From Callaeas wilsoni (taxonomy: Eukaryota; Chordata; Aves; Passeriformes; Callaeidae): a DNA stretch of 64,000 nucleotides. The number at the start of each line of letters is the position of its first letter. Position 1 is the first letter of the stretch. Below, in pieces: positions 1 through 14,100 of the stretch. Below the pieces are notes generated by a model, which had not been told where the DNA came from, made no database searches, and saw nothing but the letters and a program-made list of their open reading frames with translations. A program made the translations under genes and the position numbers. Location: positions 1 to 64,000 of the forward strand of contig VWPU01014917.1 in NCBI GenBank assembly GCA_013398955.1, written 5' to 3'.

Positions 1-3000
1 AGGATGGACACAGTCACACGGTTTTTGGACAGATATAAGTTTTGTCCATTTGCATATCAGAGGTTAATTGTCCAATTACAGCTTCAGGCAGTGGAGTCCC
101 ATTCTCCCACTTTGCTCCCCCCCAACTCACTTTTGTTACATTTCTCGGGGCCTGAAACAGTAAGGTGTCCTTTATTCTCAGGCCTAGAGAGGAATTGTTG
201 TGTCTGACAAAAATGGGAAAAGCAGTTGCTAACACTCTATGTGGAGCTCAGAGTTATACACTAAAGAATTGCAGGATTACAAATATATGAAAATATAAAA
301 GCTAAAATCTTAAGGCATCACCATCCTAGCTGATGATGCAATGAAGTACCACAAATTCTGTTAGAGTATTTTTAGCCACATCTACAAATTCTTGCTGAGT
401 AACTACGCCACATTGCAGAGTTTTTGTGGGTTGCCTATATTGATTTGGCTGCCTAAGGTGCCATTTTGAATTTGGCTTCTATTGTTTATGATGGTTTTAG
501 GTCATTCTTATTGTCTGTTGTGTGAAGTAGAACTGGATCTGCTTTGGACTCTGACTCCAGATGTCCCTTTTGCCCATTTCTGTGAACCTTGGGAAAATTC
601 AGAACTGGGTCTAAATTTGTGGCTCAGGCCCTGTGCCAGTAATGCTCTTTGAATCTAATTCGGTACATTGGGTTTGTTGGTTTTGAATTGCTTTGAGTTA
701 CTTGATACTTATGACTTGCTGACATAGGGTCGCTCAGGAGAGTAGCTATATATACATGGCCAATGTCAAGTGGTGTGCTTTTTTTAGAGATCTTCTTCAT
801 TATAACTTATTCACATAATTACAGCATACTGAGTATGTTGCCATAGTCTGTTTTCACAAGCCACAGTAGTGTTCAGTGTTGGGGCAGCTCTGTAAGAAAT
901 ACATCTTTACAATAGTATAGAGCATCATGCTGCCTAATTTATCAGGAACACGTAGTTGAAATACTTTGTGTAACAACGGAAAACAAAAAAAAATGTTTCC
1001 ATGCGTATAGTGTACTGGTGGTGATGGTGAAAAGGAGAGTTATAGTGCCATAAGGATAATTGTTTTGACCTACTGTTCCCTCTGAGAAAACTGGAGACAA
1101 CTTGTGTATATAAATCTCTTCCAAGAATTTGTAATTAGGAAAAGTGTCATTCAGAAAAGAGTGGTATAAGCAAATAAATTCAGTGAGTGCTAGAAGAATT
1201 TGAGAGTTTCATTCATAAAGAAGCCATCCACGTTTCAGCTGCTGTGATTTAGCCCTACAGTAAAGCCAGGGCTCACTCTGAGGCATAGTGTGATGTAAAC
1301 TGATAGCAGGAGTTGTTCCACTGGTTGTGTCCTGGCATGGAGCTCAGCTCTGGCATTGAACTGTACCAGGCCATATCCTGGCAGCAGCCTCAGGTTTTCT
1401 GAGAGCAGTAAACCTACCAGCTGGCTCCTCTTCCCTGGGTTTCCTTGGCGTTAAGTAATAATGCATTGGTCCATAGCGGCTAGGTAGAAAAAGAAGAAAG
1501 TAAGGTTCAGGTTCAGATCCTGATCCTGATGGAGGTACTGGTAAACAGAGCAGCTGTTCTCTGAAGAGAGCATTTTGGAGTTAGTCATTGTGTTGTTAAT
1601 GGGAGCTGAAGAATAAAAAATGGAAACTGGAATATTGTTGTTTTCCCAGGGAAAATGAACTCACACTTAAGGGAAACTAGCTGATATCTTCTGCAAGTGT
1701 CGCTGCTGAGGACTGGGAAATCTTTTAGGTGAGGGAGCTGTCAAGACTCATAGGTCTTTCATATTCTTACTGAGGCAGGTGGACATCAGCCTTTTTTCAT
1801 CCTTCAGGAGAAGAGGGGATTTAACACAATGGTTGTTTCCAACAGGTTTCCAAGTATTCTGACTCTAGTCAAGTATTTCTGGAGCTGGCAAATTCCTGTG
1901 CTTCAAGAGATTGACCCTGTAGCAGTCACATGTGCTTGAATTTTATAGGGAATTATTTATGAGGGCAGAGGGGGGTAGGATACTGCTCTGACTTCTGACT
2001 TCACAGCACAAGCTGCATCAGAGTCCTGTGTGAAGCACACTTTTCTGGGGGAGTATAAACACCCGCCCTAAAGCACAACTGTGAAAAGCTTCTCAGTCTC
2101 CAACAGCTTACTGTCTTCTGCGGTGTGGGCCTTCAAAGGAGAAAAAATACCCGTAGAACAGATACAAAGTAATTGTCAAATGCCGGGCTTTACCTCTAGC
2201 AGTTTGAGGTAAGATGCCTTTGAAGTTCTTGCAAGGTTCTTCTGACAGGTTATGGTTTGGACAAGTTGTAGTTCAGTTCAGTTGTTTGATCTAGGCTTAA
2301 AAGCTGTGTTGTAAAAGCAGGGGCACAGATCTATCCCAGAGATTCAGTTCCTGACTTTGACACCTCTCTTGCAAGTCACTCAGTTTGGCTGATCATAGCT
2401 CAAGAGCCTTCGTAGAGCTCCGTGTCAAGAATGATAGGAGTGAGTGTGCTGGTAGTTCTCAGGATTCCACTAATTTTTTAAATCACAGATTGGTCAGATG
2501 CAGCCTCTGGAAACTCGCATCACCCTGTGTTTCCTGGAGGTTCTTAATCAAAGAAAGGAGATTAATAGGAAGAAGTCTGACCTTGATGTTATCCTACCAC
2601 AAATCTCGTACTTGCAGTTACAAATCTTGATGTTTTCTCCCAAAACCAGTTTGCAGATACCTCATTTCATCCAAGTTCTTCTTGTGGGAAGATTACTAGT
2701 GGATTGACTGGGCAAGAAACTAAGATGACTGCAGTTCATATCTATATTGGTAAAGGAATAGTCAGAGATGTGGGACTTGGCATGTTGCAACCTCCTCTTC
2801 TTCTTCCTGTGTTGTTCTAAATAAGAACAAAAGTTCTCACAATGTTTAAGAAGACTTTTCTCTTCCTAGTGCATCCACAGCCATCCTACATTGCCAGTAA
2901 TTAGGGTCTAAATAAGAGTCCCTTTTCTTTCTGTCTGATCTCACTTGCTGGGTTGTGACGACGAGCGTTACAACCTTTGTGCAAATGTATGCAAGGCAGC

Positions 3001-3599
3001 CGGGCTGTAACTCACCCATCCATCACATTATCACTGATGACAACCCTACTTGGTTTTACAGTCCATTTCTCTGGCTGGAATTCAGCCAGGACAGGTTGGT
3101 GCCTCTACTCTTTCAAAAGGTGTTTTGTATTTTTGAGTGACCCCAGGTAGTCTGGGCTGGGGCTATACAGCTCCTTTGGTAAATGCTGCTTCAGTAGGCT
3201 GTACCCATGTGCTAAGATATTACTTCATTACCAGCTCCGAGGAAAGAGTGCCAGCTACTTACACCTCTGTCATCACTTTCCACACAACCTGGGTTGTGTT
3301 ATATTAATATTAACTTTATATTGTACAACAGTTATTAATAAGACAGAAAGGAATGTTGTTACATATTTTTAGCAGTGGAACAAGTTGGGACAGTACTAGC
3401 AGTGAGCTCTCTAGTAGGCCCAGCTACCTAGAAACATCTGCAACCATCAGGCATACGAAACTATTGAAGTCTTGGAAGTTCACTGTCCACTTCATCAGCT
3501 TAACACATATATATGACAAAAATGCATCACAGTTTCCAATTCCAGACAGTTAAAAAGAAGTAACTCTGTCATTCCCAACATTTTAAGGATGCTTTAAGG

Positions 3600-3613
3600 A
3601 AAAAAAAAAAAAA
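3600..3613. repeat. A14 tract
   Basis: An uninterrupted run of 14 A. No recognisable retroposed sequence precedes it. Confidence 0.9.
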
Positions 3614-3968
3614 GGCTTAGACCTTTGTCTTTACTTCCAGTATGACTACTTGACTTTAGCAGTCATACTTCTCAGCTGACCCTCTATCTAGTTTGTGAGG
3701 AGGATATTTATTTATTTTATCGCAAAAAGTCCTGGAAAATTGCTAATTTGGTCCCGCATGCCTAGTTGCAATCGTTAAATATGGACAATGCATTATTATT
3801 AATCTTTTGGTCATATCAGTCATCATTTTACAAGGTAGTGATCGTTAGGCTGAATAGAAAGGATAGGGTGACTGGAAAAGCAGCTTCATCTTCTTTTAAT
3901 TGTAGCTCTAGAGGGTTTTTTATGACAAAGCATATATACTTGAAAAAATGAAACTTGGAGAGTGTTGT

Positions 3969-4016
3969 CTTGTGTTTGTTAGCAATTAAACTCTTGTGTT
4001 TACTAACAATTAAACT
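3969..4016. repeat. Imperfect tandem duplication, 2 x 24 bp
   Basis: CTTGTGTTTGTTAGCAATTA plus AACT is followed directly by CTTGTGTTTACTAACAATTA plus AACT, with three differences between the two units. A simple local duplication. Confidence 0.85.
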
Positions 4017-6436
4017 CTTCGTATCAGGGTGATAAGAAGAAGCTGCATAAATAAACAAGTTGTAATACAAAGTAGAGTCAGGTATGTGTGATTACATGCA
4101 GCAGTGGAGGGTTGTGTATGGCCTGAAGCTTTATGTTCATCAGCCACCAAAATAGTAAGCTCTATCTTGTGCAGTTGTATAGCTTTAACTCTGGTGATAC
4201 AGACAAAGCAATACACTTATCCTCTTGTACACAGCATGCATGATTGTATTGAAATAAAGTGCACTTACAGATAGCTTATATTTCCCTATTTAGGAAAGAA
4301 AGTAAGTTTACTTTCATCTTGGTTTTTGTGTTGTCTTCTCTTTTAGAAGCTACAGACTATGCCAGTTAAAAAGATGATTTTAAGTAACTTTGATATTGGT
4401 TAAAAAATAAAAATGAGGGACATTTCAGTGCTGTTCCTTGAAGCTAGTTGCTTCAGATTTACTAATAAGCCCTTCAACCTTTGTAAGTGAAATTGAGAAA
4501 ATAAGTATATTCTTTAGAATTGTAAATATGCTATTGCAGCCCCAAGTAGCAACATCAGAGGTAAAGTAGCTGCTCCAGCTGCTGGTGAGATGTCTGTGGA
4601 TTTTGTGTTTAGTTTTTTTTAGATGGCTTTGTTATTGGGAAGGAGAAGATGAAGTCCCTGGACTCTGTCTGGTGAGGTTTCTCTGCATGTTCATTGTGAA
4701 CCACCTGGTGTGATTTGGAGGCTGGCAAAGAAGGCACTTGTAGCTCTCATAGCTGTGCCAGCCAGGTTGCTCATCTAAGAGTCATATGCCAGGTAAAGCT
4801 AGTTGAAAAATGACATTGTGTCTGCTTTCTTACTTCATTACTGCAGGGCTTGCAAGGAAAGAATGTAATAGTGGAGTGTGCAATCAGGAAACCAACAAGA
4901 ATCTCATCTGTGCTAGTGAAATACCAAATGGGGACTTGTGCCTGTTTTTTGTCAATGTGGAATAAAAGTTCTGAGTTTTCTCCAAGTGCCAGTGAGGAAC
5001 CCAGTCTAGCTATGGGGTAGACATTAATAGACTTCTAGTGCTTGGAAAGACTTGGCATTTTATGGGTAGTGAAGAAATCGAAAAAACTACATATCTATGC
5101 TGTGTTTATTACCATACTGCAGCAGCTGGCCCTGGAGCATGACCTTTGACTCCACACACAAAGGGTTGTTATTTTCCCCTTCAGCTCTAGCATTGTCAGA
5201 GACTTGGCTTGTGAAAATCTTGAGTCCTCTGCCCTCTTTATAGGAGGTCTTGGTGTCTGTGTTAGGGAAGACCTTTCCAGGTTTGCCAGGCAGAGAATTA
5301 AGGATACCTGTTTCAGACTCCTGAAATGGTAAGATTTGTCTGTGCTGCCCTACCTCACAGGCATGAAGGACCTGGTTGTCTGACTATTGTCTGTAAAAAG
5401 TAAGTGAATTTGCAGGATTTTCTTTGTGGTTTGGTTCAGTTTTACTTATTTTTGTAAAGTTGGTCACCTTCAAAACAGTGCAAGGATTTGGAAGCTTTAT
5501 AGCGGTAAGTGCCAAGGTGATGCAGAGTCACGTACGTCTCGTTATGAAACCGTGCTGGTCCTAAGGCTTTCTGAATTTCAGAAGTCCCCCTCATGAGGCA
5601 CATTTCATCACACTTCTTCCTTTAGGCATCTTTATAGGCAATTGTAATGTGATTTGAAAATGAGTGTTTTTTTAAAAAACTATGTTACTGAAGAAGAAAA
5701 GGTGCTGCTAAATTACCTTGTTGTGCTTTTCAGTCTCTACATGTGTTATTTTTTAGTGTTTTCATCATTCTTTTTCAAGTACTCTACCATGCTGCCTGTT
5801 GATTCGAGCTGCAGTTGTAAATGTAAGTGGCCTGCCTGTAAGTCCAGTGACTACGAGTAAGGCAGGCAGGCTTCATTCACAAGTGGAAAAACAGTGTATA
5901 AGTGAAACTTGGTATCTTATTTCAGACAGACATGACTGATTTATCCTGTATGAGCATTCTAAATGATTCATGTATTGCAATGATCATTGCTGGTCACAGT
6001 TGAAGGACTTTCATCGTACTGTGATTTTTTTTGTTCTGGTTTGATTATAATACATGAGGTGTTTTTGTCTGTGGCTACACAAGGCAGAAAGAAATGCAAC
6101 TCTTCTGTGCTTGCCTGTGACCCGAGCATTCCTGTAGTGTCTTATATACAGCCTTCACTTTATACTGTAGTATTCCTCATTATTTTACTTGGTTATGTCC
6201 CCTTTATTTTTGCACAGAAGTGAGCTTGAATTACTGCAAGTAATGCGCTTAGATTTTTTATACTTGCCTTGTAGACAGTAACGTGTTCTTGTTTAGACAC
6301 TGATTTCAATTGTTGCTTTTTTCAGCCTAATTAAAAAGTCAATTTGTCTGCAGTATTGTTTCAGCTACTGTATGGTGGGGTTACTGGATGTTATGCTGCC
6401 TTATATGTGCATTACTGTAGTTATATTTCTAGACTG

Positions 6437-6480
6437 AGCTTTGTCTGGGAAGAAAAATGAGTCATTTTTCTGACAAAGCT
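6437..6480. other. Imperfect 44-nt palindrome centred on an AP-1 motif
   Basis: Left outer arm AGCTTTGTC (6437-6445) pairs with GACAAAGCT (6472-6480). Inner arm AGAAAAATGA (6451-6460) pairs with TCATTTTTCT (6462-6471). A one-sided TGGGA bulge separates the left arms, giving 19 matched pairs. The centre is TGAGTCA (6458-6464), a perfect AP-1 half-palindrome. It could act as a protein-binding site or as an RNA hairpin. It is shorter than a typical microRNA precursor. Confidence 0.7.
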
Positions 6481-7779
6481 GAGAGTTGTGGGGGAAAGTA
6501 GTGGAAGAAAATCCTCATCTTTTAGAAGTTAAAGAAGTGTAGTTTCTGAGGCTTAATAGGGTTTCTCAGTTCAGAAGCTGCTGAATTATGCTTTTAGGTT
6601 TTCTGTCTTCTTAGGGTTTTTTTGCTTAGTTTTGAAATGTGGATGAAAAAGCTAATAGTTATCAATGTGAATTTATTTTAAGCCTAGGGTGTGCCCATAT
6701 CTTTGAGTTTCTGAACTTATTATTCAGAGACTCTGAATTTGGTTTTTTTTGGTGCCTTCATTGCAGCTCGTTAAAGAGGAGTGATAAGCACTCAAAAATG
6801 TGCCCTTTGGAGAAATGACCACCTATAGTAAGTTTGAAATCTGGGAGCTTGTTATGGAGAGAATTTTCTCAAGATACAGAATTCTTTCTTTGCCAATTAG
6901 ATGTGCTCATAATTTATATATGTGTTCAGCTTGAAAGTCTTCAGAATATGTATGTGTTCCTTGTAGTCTTTTTCTCTCTGTCATCAAGGGATTTGAAGGA
7001 AGTATTTTGTAATGGTCATTTGTATAAAGATGAAGAGAATACTGTTTAGGCTACTTTTTAGAGGCTGTATCAAAAAAGATTAATGGTCCCAGGAAACTGG
7101 TAATGGAACATAGCCATAAGATTTCTTGCATCACTGATTAGTATTCAGCCATAGTTTTATTGTATGAAAGTCTTTACTGTTTGATGAACCATTTAACTAT
7201 ATCCTAGAGAATAAGTGATTGCATTGTGGTGTCACCTGTTTTTGTGTTGATAGTCTCAAAGCATTAGATCCTATAGGTCCTAAGTCTGATCCTGTCTGTT
7301 ACGCAGCAAGGCTCTTTTATAAAAGTTTTTTAAAAAATGTCTGTATGGTTGGATGGGAAAAGCCTGAAAATGTGAGCCCTGACGATTAAAAACACAGCAA
7401 AAGGGTAACATTTTTATTTAAGAGTTAGCCCTTGAATGTGTAAAATTATATTGGCTTGTAAATCTTAATTTTTTTGGTGTTATGAAAGACAGGTGTTTAA
7501 AAGCATCCTTGCAAATGTTGTAACTGCTCCCTCAGCACAAGAGTTCAAGGGAGCGCAGGATGAGGACAGAGTTGTCTCTTCATTGGCAGCATTCTCAGGC
7601 AGGATTGAAGGGAGCTGCTCACTGTTGACAAAGCTAAAGGCATCTGAACAGCCGCCAATGAAGGTAGAAGGATATCGATTTTCAAAGTTGTCAAAGTGTT
7701 GTCTGTCTTTCATAAGCGCTAAATCATATTAAAAGGAATTGGGGTGAAACTGTCATTTGTTTTAATGTTTTCCTTTGTG

Positions 7780-8130
7780 GTCTGTTAACAGAGATGGGTG
7801 AGATGGGAGTGTGCGCTCTGCCAGTAAGGACATCGGCTGCCACGGAGCAGCTGCCTGTCTGGTGCTGCTCCTCCCAACATTGACTCCCGTTTGCCACCAC
7901 ATTCTCTCAACATGTTTCAACATGTAATTGCATTGGCCTATATACAGCAACGTGGCTGTCTTGGACTTTAATCCTTGCCATTGTAAGAGTGCTGATTGAA
8001 TTGCAGGCTAAAAATAGGCTGTACTCAGACATGCTGTGTGCTATCAGTTGCACTCTGCTTTGGCAGTCGTTGGTAACATGACATAATTAAAAGTTGACAA
8101 AGGCCAAAGGCAGAATGCTGTCCCATGATT
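7780..8130. promoter_or_regulatory. Candidate intronic regulatory element (MEF2 and E-box motifs)
   Basis: A perfect MEF2 consensus CTAAAAATAG lies at 8008-8017 and a CAGCTG E-box at 7848-7853, in a patch with more G+C and few simple runs. Both motifs are bound by muscle regulators, which would suit a cardiac and muscle formin. By a rough estimate two or three MEF2 consensus matches are expected by chance in 64 kb, so this is only a candidate. Confidence 0.25.
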
Positions 8131-11100
8131 TCTAGGATTTAATGCTTGAAGAAGGTATTTTGTTAACTTGATGAATTTGGCTCACATGGTTACAGCTCAA
8201 ATAAATGACCTACTATACTATTCTTCCATAGTTCTGGTAGGTTGTTGAAAGAATGTCCTTGCCTTAAACCCATTCTTTAGATTGATGTTGCTTCTGTGGG
8301 AAAGCCACTGGTAATAGACCATAGCATTTGGAAATCATTACAGCTAGGTGTGATTTGAGTGACAAAAAGGAGATTAGAAATATTTTTGAGTGCACTGTAA
8401 GTTGAGCTATATTTACTTCCTTTATGTTATTACTGTTTGTCACTGATACTCCAACAAATATTTCAGAAAGATATATGCAGCTGAGAAGAGGGAAATAGCT
8501 TACTATCTTGTGAGTAGTCATCAGCTAGTGTTATTTTAAGAAATTTCAAGGGAGGTTGATTAAAATTACACTTTCATGTTCTTCACCCACCAAATTAGAT
8601 TTCTTGAAATAAAAACAGTAGTCTAAATGTCTGAGATAATTAAGCACCAATTCATAAAATATGGTTTGAAGAATTACTCAAAAGGAAAAAAAACTCAACC
8701 TTTTTCTTCAGTGAATTCCTCTGAAGGAGATAGCATGGGATGAAGGCTGACAGGTACTCAGTCTCTGTGTTTAGTTGTTAAAATCAGGGAAGAGAAAGTA
8801 AGCTACAAATAATTACTGTAAAAAGATTACTTTCTTGGACATTTGTGTGTATATGTAGATGCAACCAAAGTAATATTAATCTTAACTTTGTTTTCTCATG
8901 TTGATTATTTGTCCATTTCTTCAAGGTAAGTCAAGACTGAAGTGTGGGTGAGTCATAGGAGGTGCTTATTGAAGCCATGCCCCTGTGGTACTTTTTAACC
9001 AGCTGGGTGTTTAAAAGTTTAGATAAAGTGACTGATTTCATGCTGTATTTTCATGTGGCTACTAATAAGTTGTATAGTTTAAGTTATTTCTGAAGGCAGA
9101 TTTCTGAGACAACCAAAGACTGCTGTAGTAGGCTGAGGGTACACGGTAAGAAAGAAAAGAAAGTCTATAAAGCTTTCCTGGTCCAGAATACAATCACGAG
9201 CAGGTTGCTAGCCAAATTTAGTATCTCTTGTAGACTGCACTTTGTCACTTGTAACTTTGTGAATAGGTGTTATGTCAAGATATTTTGTAGGAGAATGTGT
9301 TCTAGCAAACCAAACCCCTTGTTTATTTTTGGTTATCTCTGTTAAATATTGATAGGATTTGTTGTGAGAAGTTCTAATTAGCTGCTTGGGCAAGTCTGAG
9401 CGATTTGGCTTGGATGTTCTTACCATACCCTGTAATAGTATAGTTGTGTGAACTTGTGCCTGTCCTACCAGGGAATTTGACTCACGTTTGCTGTTGCAGT
9501 GGAACCTGGTTTTGCTTGACTGTAAAACTGTCACCACTGGGCAATGACCTGAGTGGTGCTCATATTAGTGTCTGCCTTTATGAGCTACTAATGGAAACGG
9601 AAAGCCTTATTTACTTAATCAGATGCTATTGAAGCTAATTACTGTGTTTAGTTTGTTTTTCTTGTGGAGAAGGGAGGTGAGTGCAAATCCCCAACCACAG
9701 AATGTTTATACAAACACATGGAGGTGTTTGGGCAATTACAAAGGCCTATGTAGCAAAGTAGGCTGTATGGTTTCTGCCATGTCTCATTCTTCCTACCCAT
9801 CCCCTTTCTGCTTTTCAGTATTGGAGCCTGTGCTCTATCAGAAGGCACAAGCTCAGCTCAAAGCTGATGTTGGTTTGCGGGTCGCTGTGAGTCAGCCTCC
9901 TCAAGGAGATAGATTTTGGTCATTGATGAAAACTACTTTGTTACTCTTCATGGGTGACACCATGATGATGGGCATTTGGTGCATGGGACAGCTGTCCTGA
10001 GTAACCAGGGCTTGCTCCTTTCTTGCACTACAGGTAACAGAGGAAAAAAAGTCTGTTCTTTTTTAAGAAAAGGTGTATTTAAAACCCAGAAATAGCATTA
10101 TAATTACTTGATTCTCAGAAGCAATTTCTGGAGGGCCGTCTATGAAAGGGATGTGGCTGTAACCTCCAATGCTAACAAAAGGATAAGCAAGTAATGAAAT
10201 TACATTTAACTGGGCAGTACAACCTATTATGGAAAGCCTTGTTGTACTCCTGCCCATATTCTTGAGTTACAGTTGGGAAACACTTACCGTTAGTTGCAGA
10301 CGTGCTTGCAGAGGGTCACATAAAGATGATTTGTTAATTTTTTGAGTCACTGAGTGAAGAGCTTCTGTTTGAAGTAGAGAAGAGTTGAAGCTTTGAAGCA
10401 CATCAGTATAGAAGGGCAGAACTGGTAGAGCTGCTATGCTAGACCAAAAGGAAGAACCAAACAAAGCCCTTGTAATACAGAGAAAGTCTACCTCACCCTT
10501 GGATGCACATGCATGTTTGTGGTATAATGAAGAATACAAAACAAATTTTCTTTCCTGTATTAAGTCTTGGAAAATAGCCATTTCGTCTTCCCAGAGACAC
10601 GAGAGGTTTTGGAGCATGGACCATTGTCTCTCTGGGTGTAGGAGTGAGTGAGTTGGTAGAGGAGAGCAGTGCCTGTGATTCCAGGAGAAGCATTTCAGCT
10701 GAATGTCTCCTAATGGCAAAACTGGCATGAAGTTTAAATACCAACATTGCTGCTGCAGATTATAGAGTGAATGTTTTGTTTATGCAGTTTTCCTTTGAGT
10801 GTTATATTACAACCTTAGCATAGTCTCCTATAGTCATACCAAACAAAGTACTACTCTGATGAGCAATCTTTTATTGGCACCTTGTTTTGTTCTGGTTCAG
10901 GAGAACAAAGGTTCGTACATAATCTATTATTTTATGATTTGGAGGCAGGGGAATTATTTTGCTGCCTTTAAATTCTTCAAGCTTTTGTAAGTGAAAATAA
11001 GGTTAGGAAGTATGTCTGTTGCCAGGGAAAAAAATGTGAAGTCTATCCAGGTTCCCTGAACTAACTGTTGTACTTCAGCCAGCCCCTGAGAAAACTTTCA

Positions 11101-14100
11101 CAACTCATTTCATGAATGAATTGGTATCCAGTTGTTTTATTTGTCTGTAGGAAAAATTATATTTACATCATGGTCTCATCAGTGTCAGAGCAGCAAGTGT
11201 CTAAAGTAGCTGTGAGGAAAACTGGCTTTTTACTGTATATTAGGTGAAACATGTTTAAGCCATGGTTTTAATATGCTAGTCCAATGTACTAAAAATGCCC
11301 AGGTAGTGCAATAAAACTGTGTCTAGATGGACTGTTTGTCTCAAGTGTAAACCTCATGTGTTTGAAAGTAGTTAGTTGAATGCTTGGTTGAAAAGTTTTT
11401 GGGACAAAAAGTTTTACAGAATTTGTCAGGATAGTCATGTCAGTACCTGCTTAAGCAGTTTTGAACAGGGCTCTTACCAATGTTCAGTTTCCTTTGCCCG
11501 AAGGGATCTTTATCTCCATTCCTCACCTCTAACGAGAGGACTGTCACTGTTAGACGTGGACCATTCCACATTTATATTAAAAATAGAAATCCAACATACA
11601 GGACAATGGTGATGTTTGATCCATGCTGAAATCTCCAATCATCCTAGTTTTGGCATGTTGAATCTTATCATTCACACAGGAAAGATATTAATGAGACTTC
11701 CCTTTGGGATGTACTTCTTTTAGTGGGCTTAAGAGTCTTCTAACTGTCGTGTTTCTTGTGAGAATGTTATTGATATTTGAAGTTATATTAATGAGTAAGA
11801 ACTCAGTTTAAAAAGCAGTACATATTTTTGCTATTCAATTCAAGTTATTTAAATTGAAGGAAGCAAAGAAGGAACATATAAATGGGAACCTAAATAAAAA
11901 GATCATATTAAATTAAACTTTTGATTTGAGAACAAGGTTTTTTGAGGTACCTTCATTTTTGGGAGAGACAGAGAAAATGAATAATGGGAAGATATTTGTT
12001 TGCAAAATACTTGCTGTTGAAGGAACACACCATGTTGGCATATGTAATGAAAGACTTTGTAGATATGTAAGGTGCTCTCTGCACAAATATATTTTAATTA
12101 ATTTTAGTCTTATTTAACAGATTGTAGCAGGATAGTTGTCAAAGGTGGAGATATTTTCTCCATGCGCTTGGTGACACAGTGCTGGCTAAAACTTTGACTC
12201 CAGATCTTACAGTGAGTACTTTTGGTCTTTGCCTGTGTGTCTCCATAGCACAGTGGTGAATGACTGGTACTCGAAAGCCATTTTCCTACTTGCTTAGCTA
12301 TCTCCACTGAGGTTTTCTAGATATGAGTCAGAGGAGACATTTTTCTTGCAAGTTTGAATCATCTTGAATTGGATGTGGTGGAGTAGTAGGCCATGAGTAT
12401 GGCCTTAATATACAGCTCAGTTGGATTCCCAAACGTTATTTTTCCAAGAGTTCTTCAAAGTGAAATAATGGCTTAAACAGTAAGTTTCTGTGGTAAGACT
12501 ATCCTTGTGTAAATTAGAGTTATTTTTTTACTATCCAAACCCAAGGTATTTTCTTCAAATATATTGTAGATGTCATTTGGCTACTGAATGAATATTTAGT
12601 TCCTGTATGCATGCTTTATTCTGCTTTTTCTTGTGATTATATACTTCTGTTGTCTGTTACCCCTTTGTTAGTGGCTTTTGATCATGCTGTCAAATTATTC
12701 ACTATTCATAGTATAAGAGTAAGCAGCTTCTGGTTTATACTTGTCTATTAAACCTGATAGTTCTTCTGTTTTTGCTTTTTCCTGGAAAAAGTAAATACCC
12801 CTATTTGGTATTGCAATGATTGTTTTGTCACAAACCATCATTTAGGTTTATAATAACAGTCATCCAACAACTGCTATAGGCTTTAGATGAAATTTGTTAC
12901 ATTTTTTATATTGTTTTAGGTTTGAAAACAAATGAAATGTTACCAAAGAATACACAAGTATGTGAAGCTGGACATGTTTAAGGGTAACTCAGCAGAGTGG
13001 TTTGTCAACCAAAAACCCTCCCAGCAGAAAATCAACCACAGCTAGTGATGAACATAGATTCCTTTCTCTTCACATCCTGTTGAGATTTCAGCAAACCACT
13101 ATGTCTATTCAGGCCAAAGCAGGGTCAGCTTGTCATCATGACACCATTGTTTAGCAATCAGGGCTGATCTTTCTGGAGTGGAAATTGCTGAATGACTTGA
13201 TTACACTCTTTGAAAGATGATCATAGTGTACCTAAAAGGTCTGTGACCTGAATGTTTTATGCGAAATGTACTACTGTTCTCAAGTTGACTTGTGGCACCT
13301 GAAGATAAATTCCAACCAAGGCTGTAGTGGGAGGGAAGCGTGGATACCTGGGTTAGCGTTTGGCATGTTGTGCATTTACATACTGAGGTTCTCTTATATG
13401 CATTTCTGCAATGAGACCCTCTGTGCTGTGTAAGCCTTGTTGTTGTTTCATGGAATCAGTTTTCTGGTTTGGTGTGTCACCAAACTGTGTGTCTGAGATC
13501 TCTTTTTGTCGCCCGGCTTGAATGGTTGCCTTTGCTTAGCAGAGAACCCTACTACCCCCACAGCTCACAGGGCCATTAAGCTATACAAGTATCTTTGCAA
13601 TTTAGACCATCTCAGTCCTGAAAAAGTACTGATGAAAAAGTTACTGCATATGCCCAACAGCTGAAATCTTTAATCCACTGTTTGTCAAAGCTGATGAGGG
13701 GAGCTTTAATGCCAACATAAGCTTAAATTGCAAAGCTTCACTTGCAGGATTTCTGTCTATCATGTATTCGCAGCATTCTTGGCTTTTGTTTTCAATGATG
13801 GACCTTGAGATGTGGTTCCCCTCCAGTGTAAGGACAAAGTTACCACTTACATAATAATTGCAAAGTATAGTAGAAATTGACTGCAGATCTATACCCGAGG
13901 CTGTTTACAATCCCCCACCTCAATTATTTAATAAGTGACTTCTAAAGTAGGACTATTTATTCACTAGTAATCAATATTTTCATAGGATTCTGGAAGGGCA
14001 GTCAGGACAAATGAATTGTGCCTATTAACTTTTCTATTGGTGCATAGGGCTTGCAGTTACTCATCCAGTTACTCAGTGCAATTTCTTGTTGTAAACATAG

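Noticed and set aside
5830..5871. inverted repeat GCCTGCCT / AGGCAGGC
   Set aside because: Only 8 bp with a 22-nt loop, within simple GGCA-type repeats. Expected by chance.
6437..6480. microRNA precursor
   Set aside because: After opening a workable loop the stem is about 16 pairs with a 5-nt bulge, too short for a typical precursor. It is reported only as a palindrome.
9623..10000. 125-codon forward open frame with a hydrophobic start
   Set aside because: The signal-like start is produced by T-rich DNA. No downstream domain or splice signals fit.
10267..10728. 153-codon minus-strand open frame
   Set aside because: The composition is that of translated intron, with no homology I recognise and no supporting splice or promoter signals.
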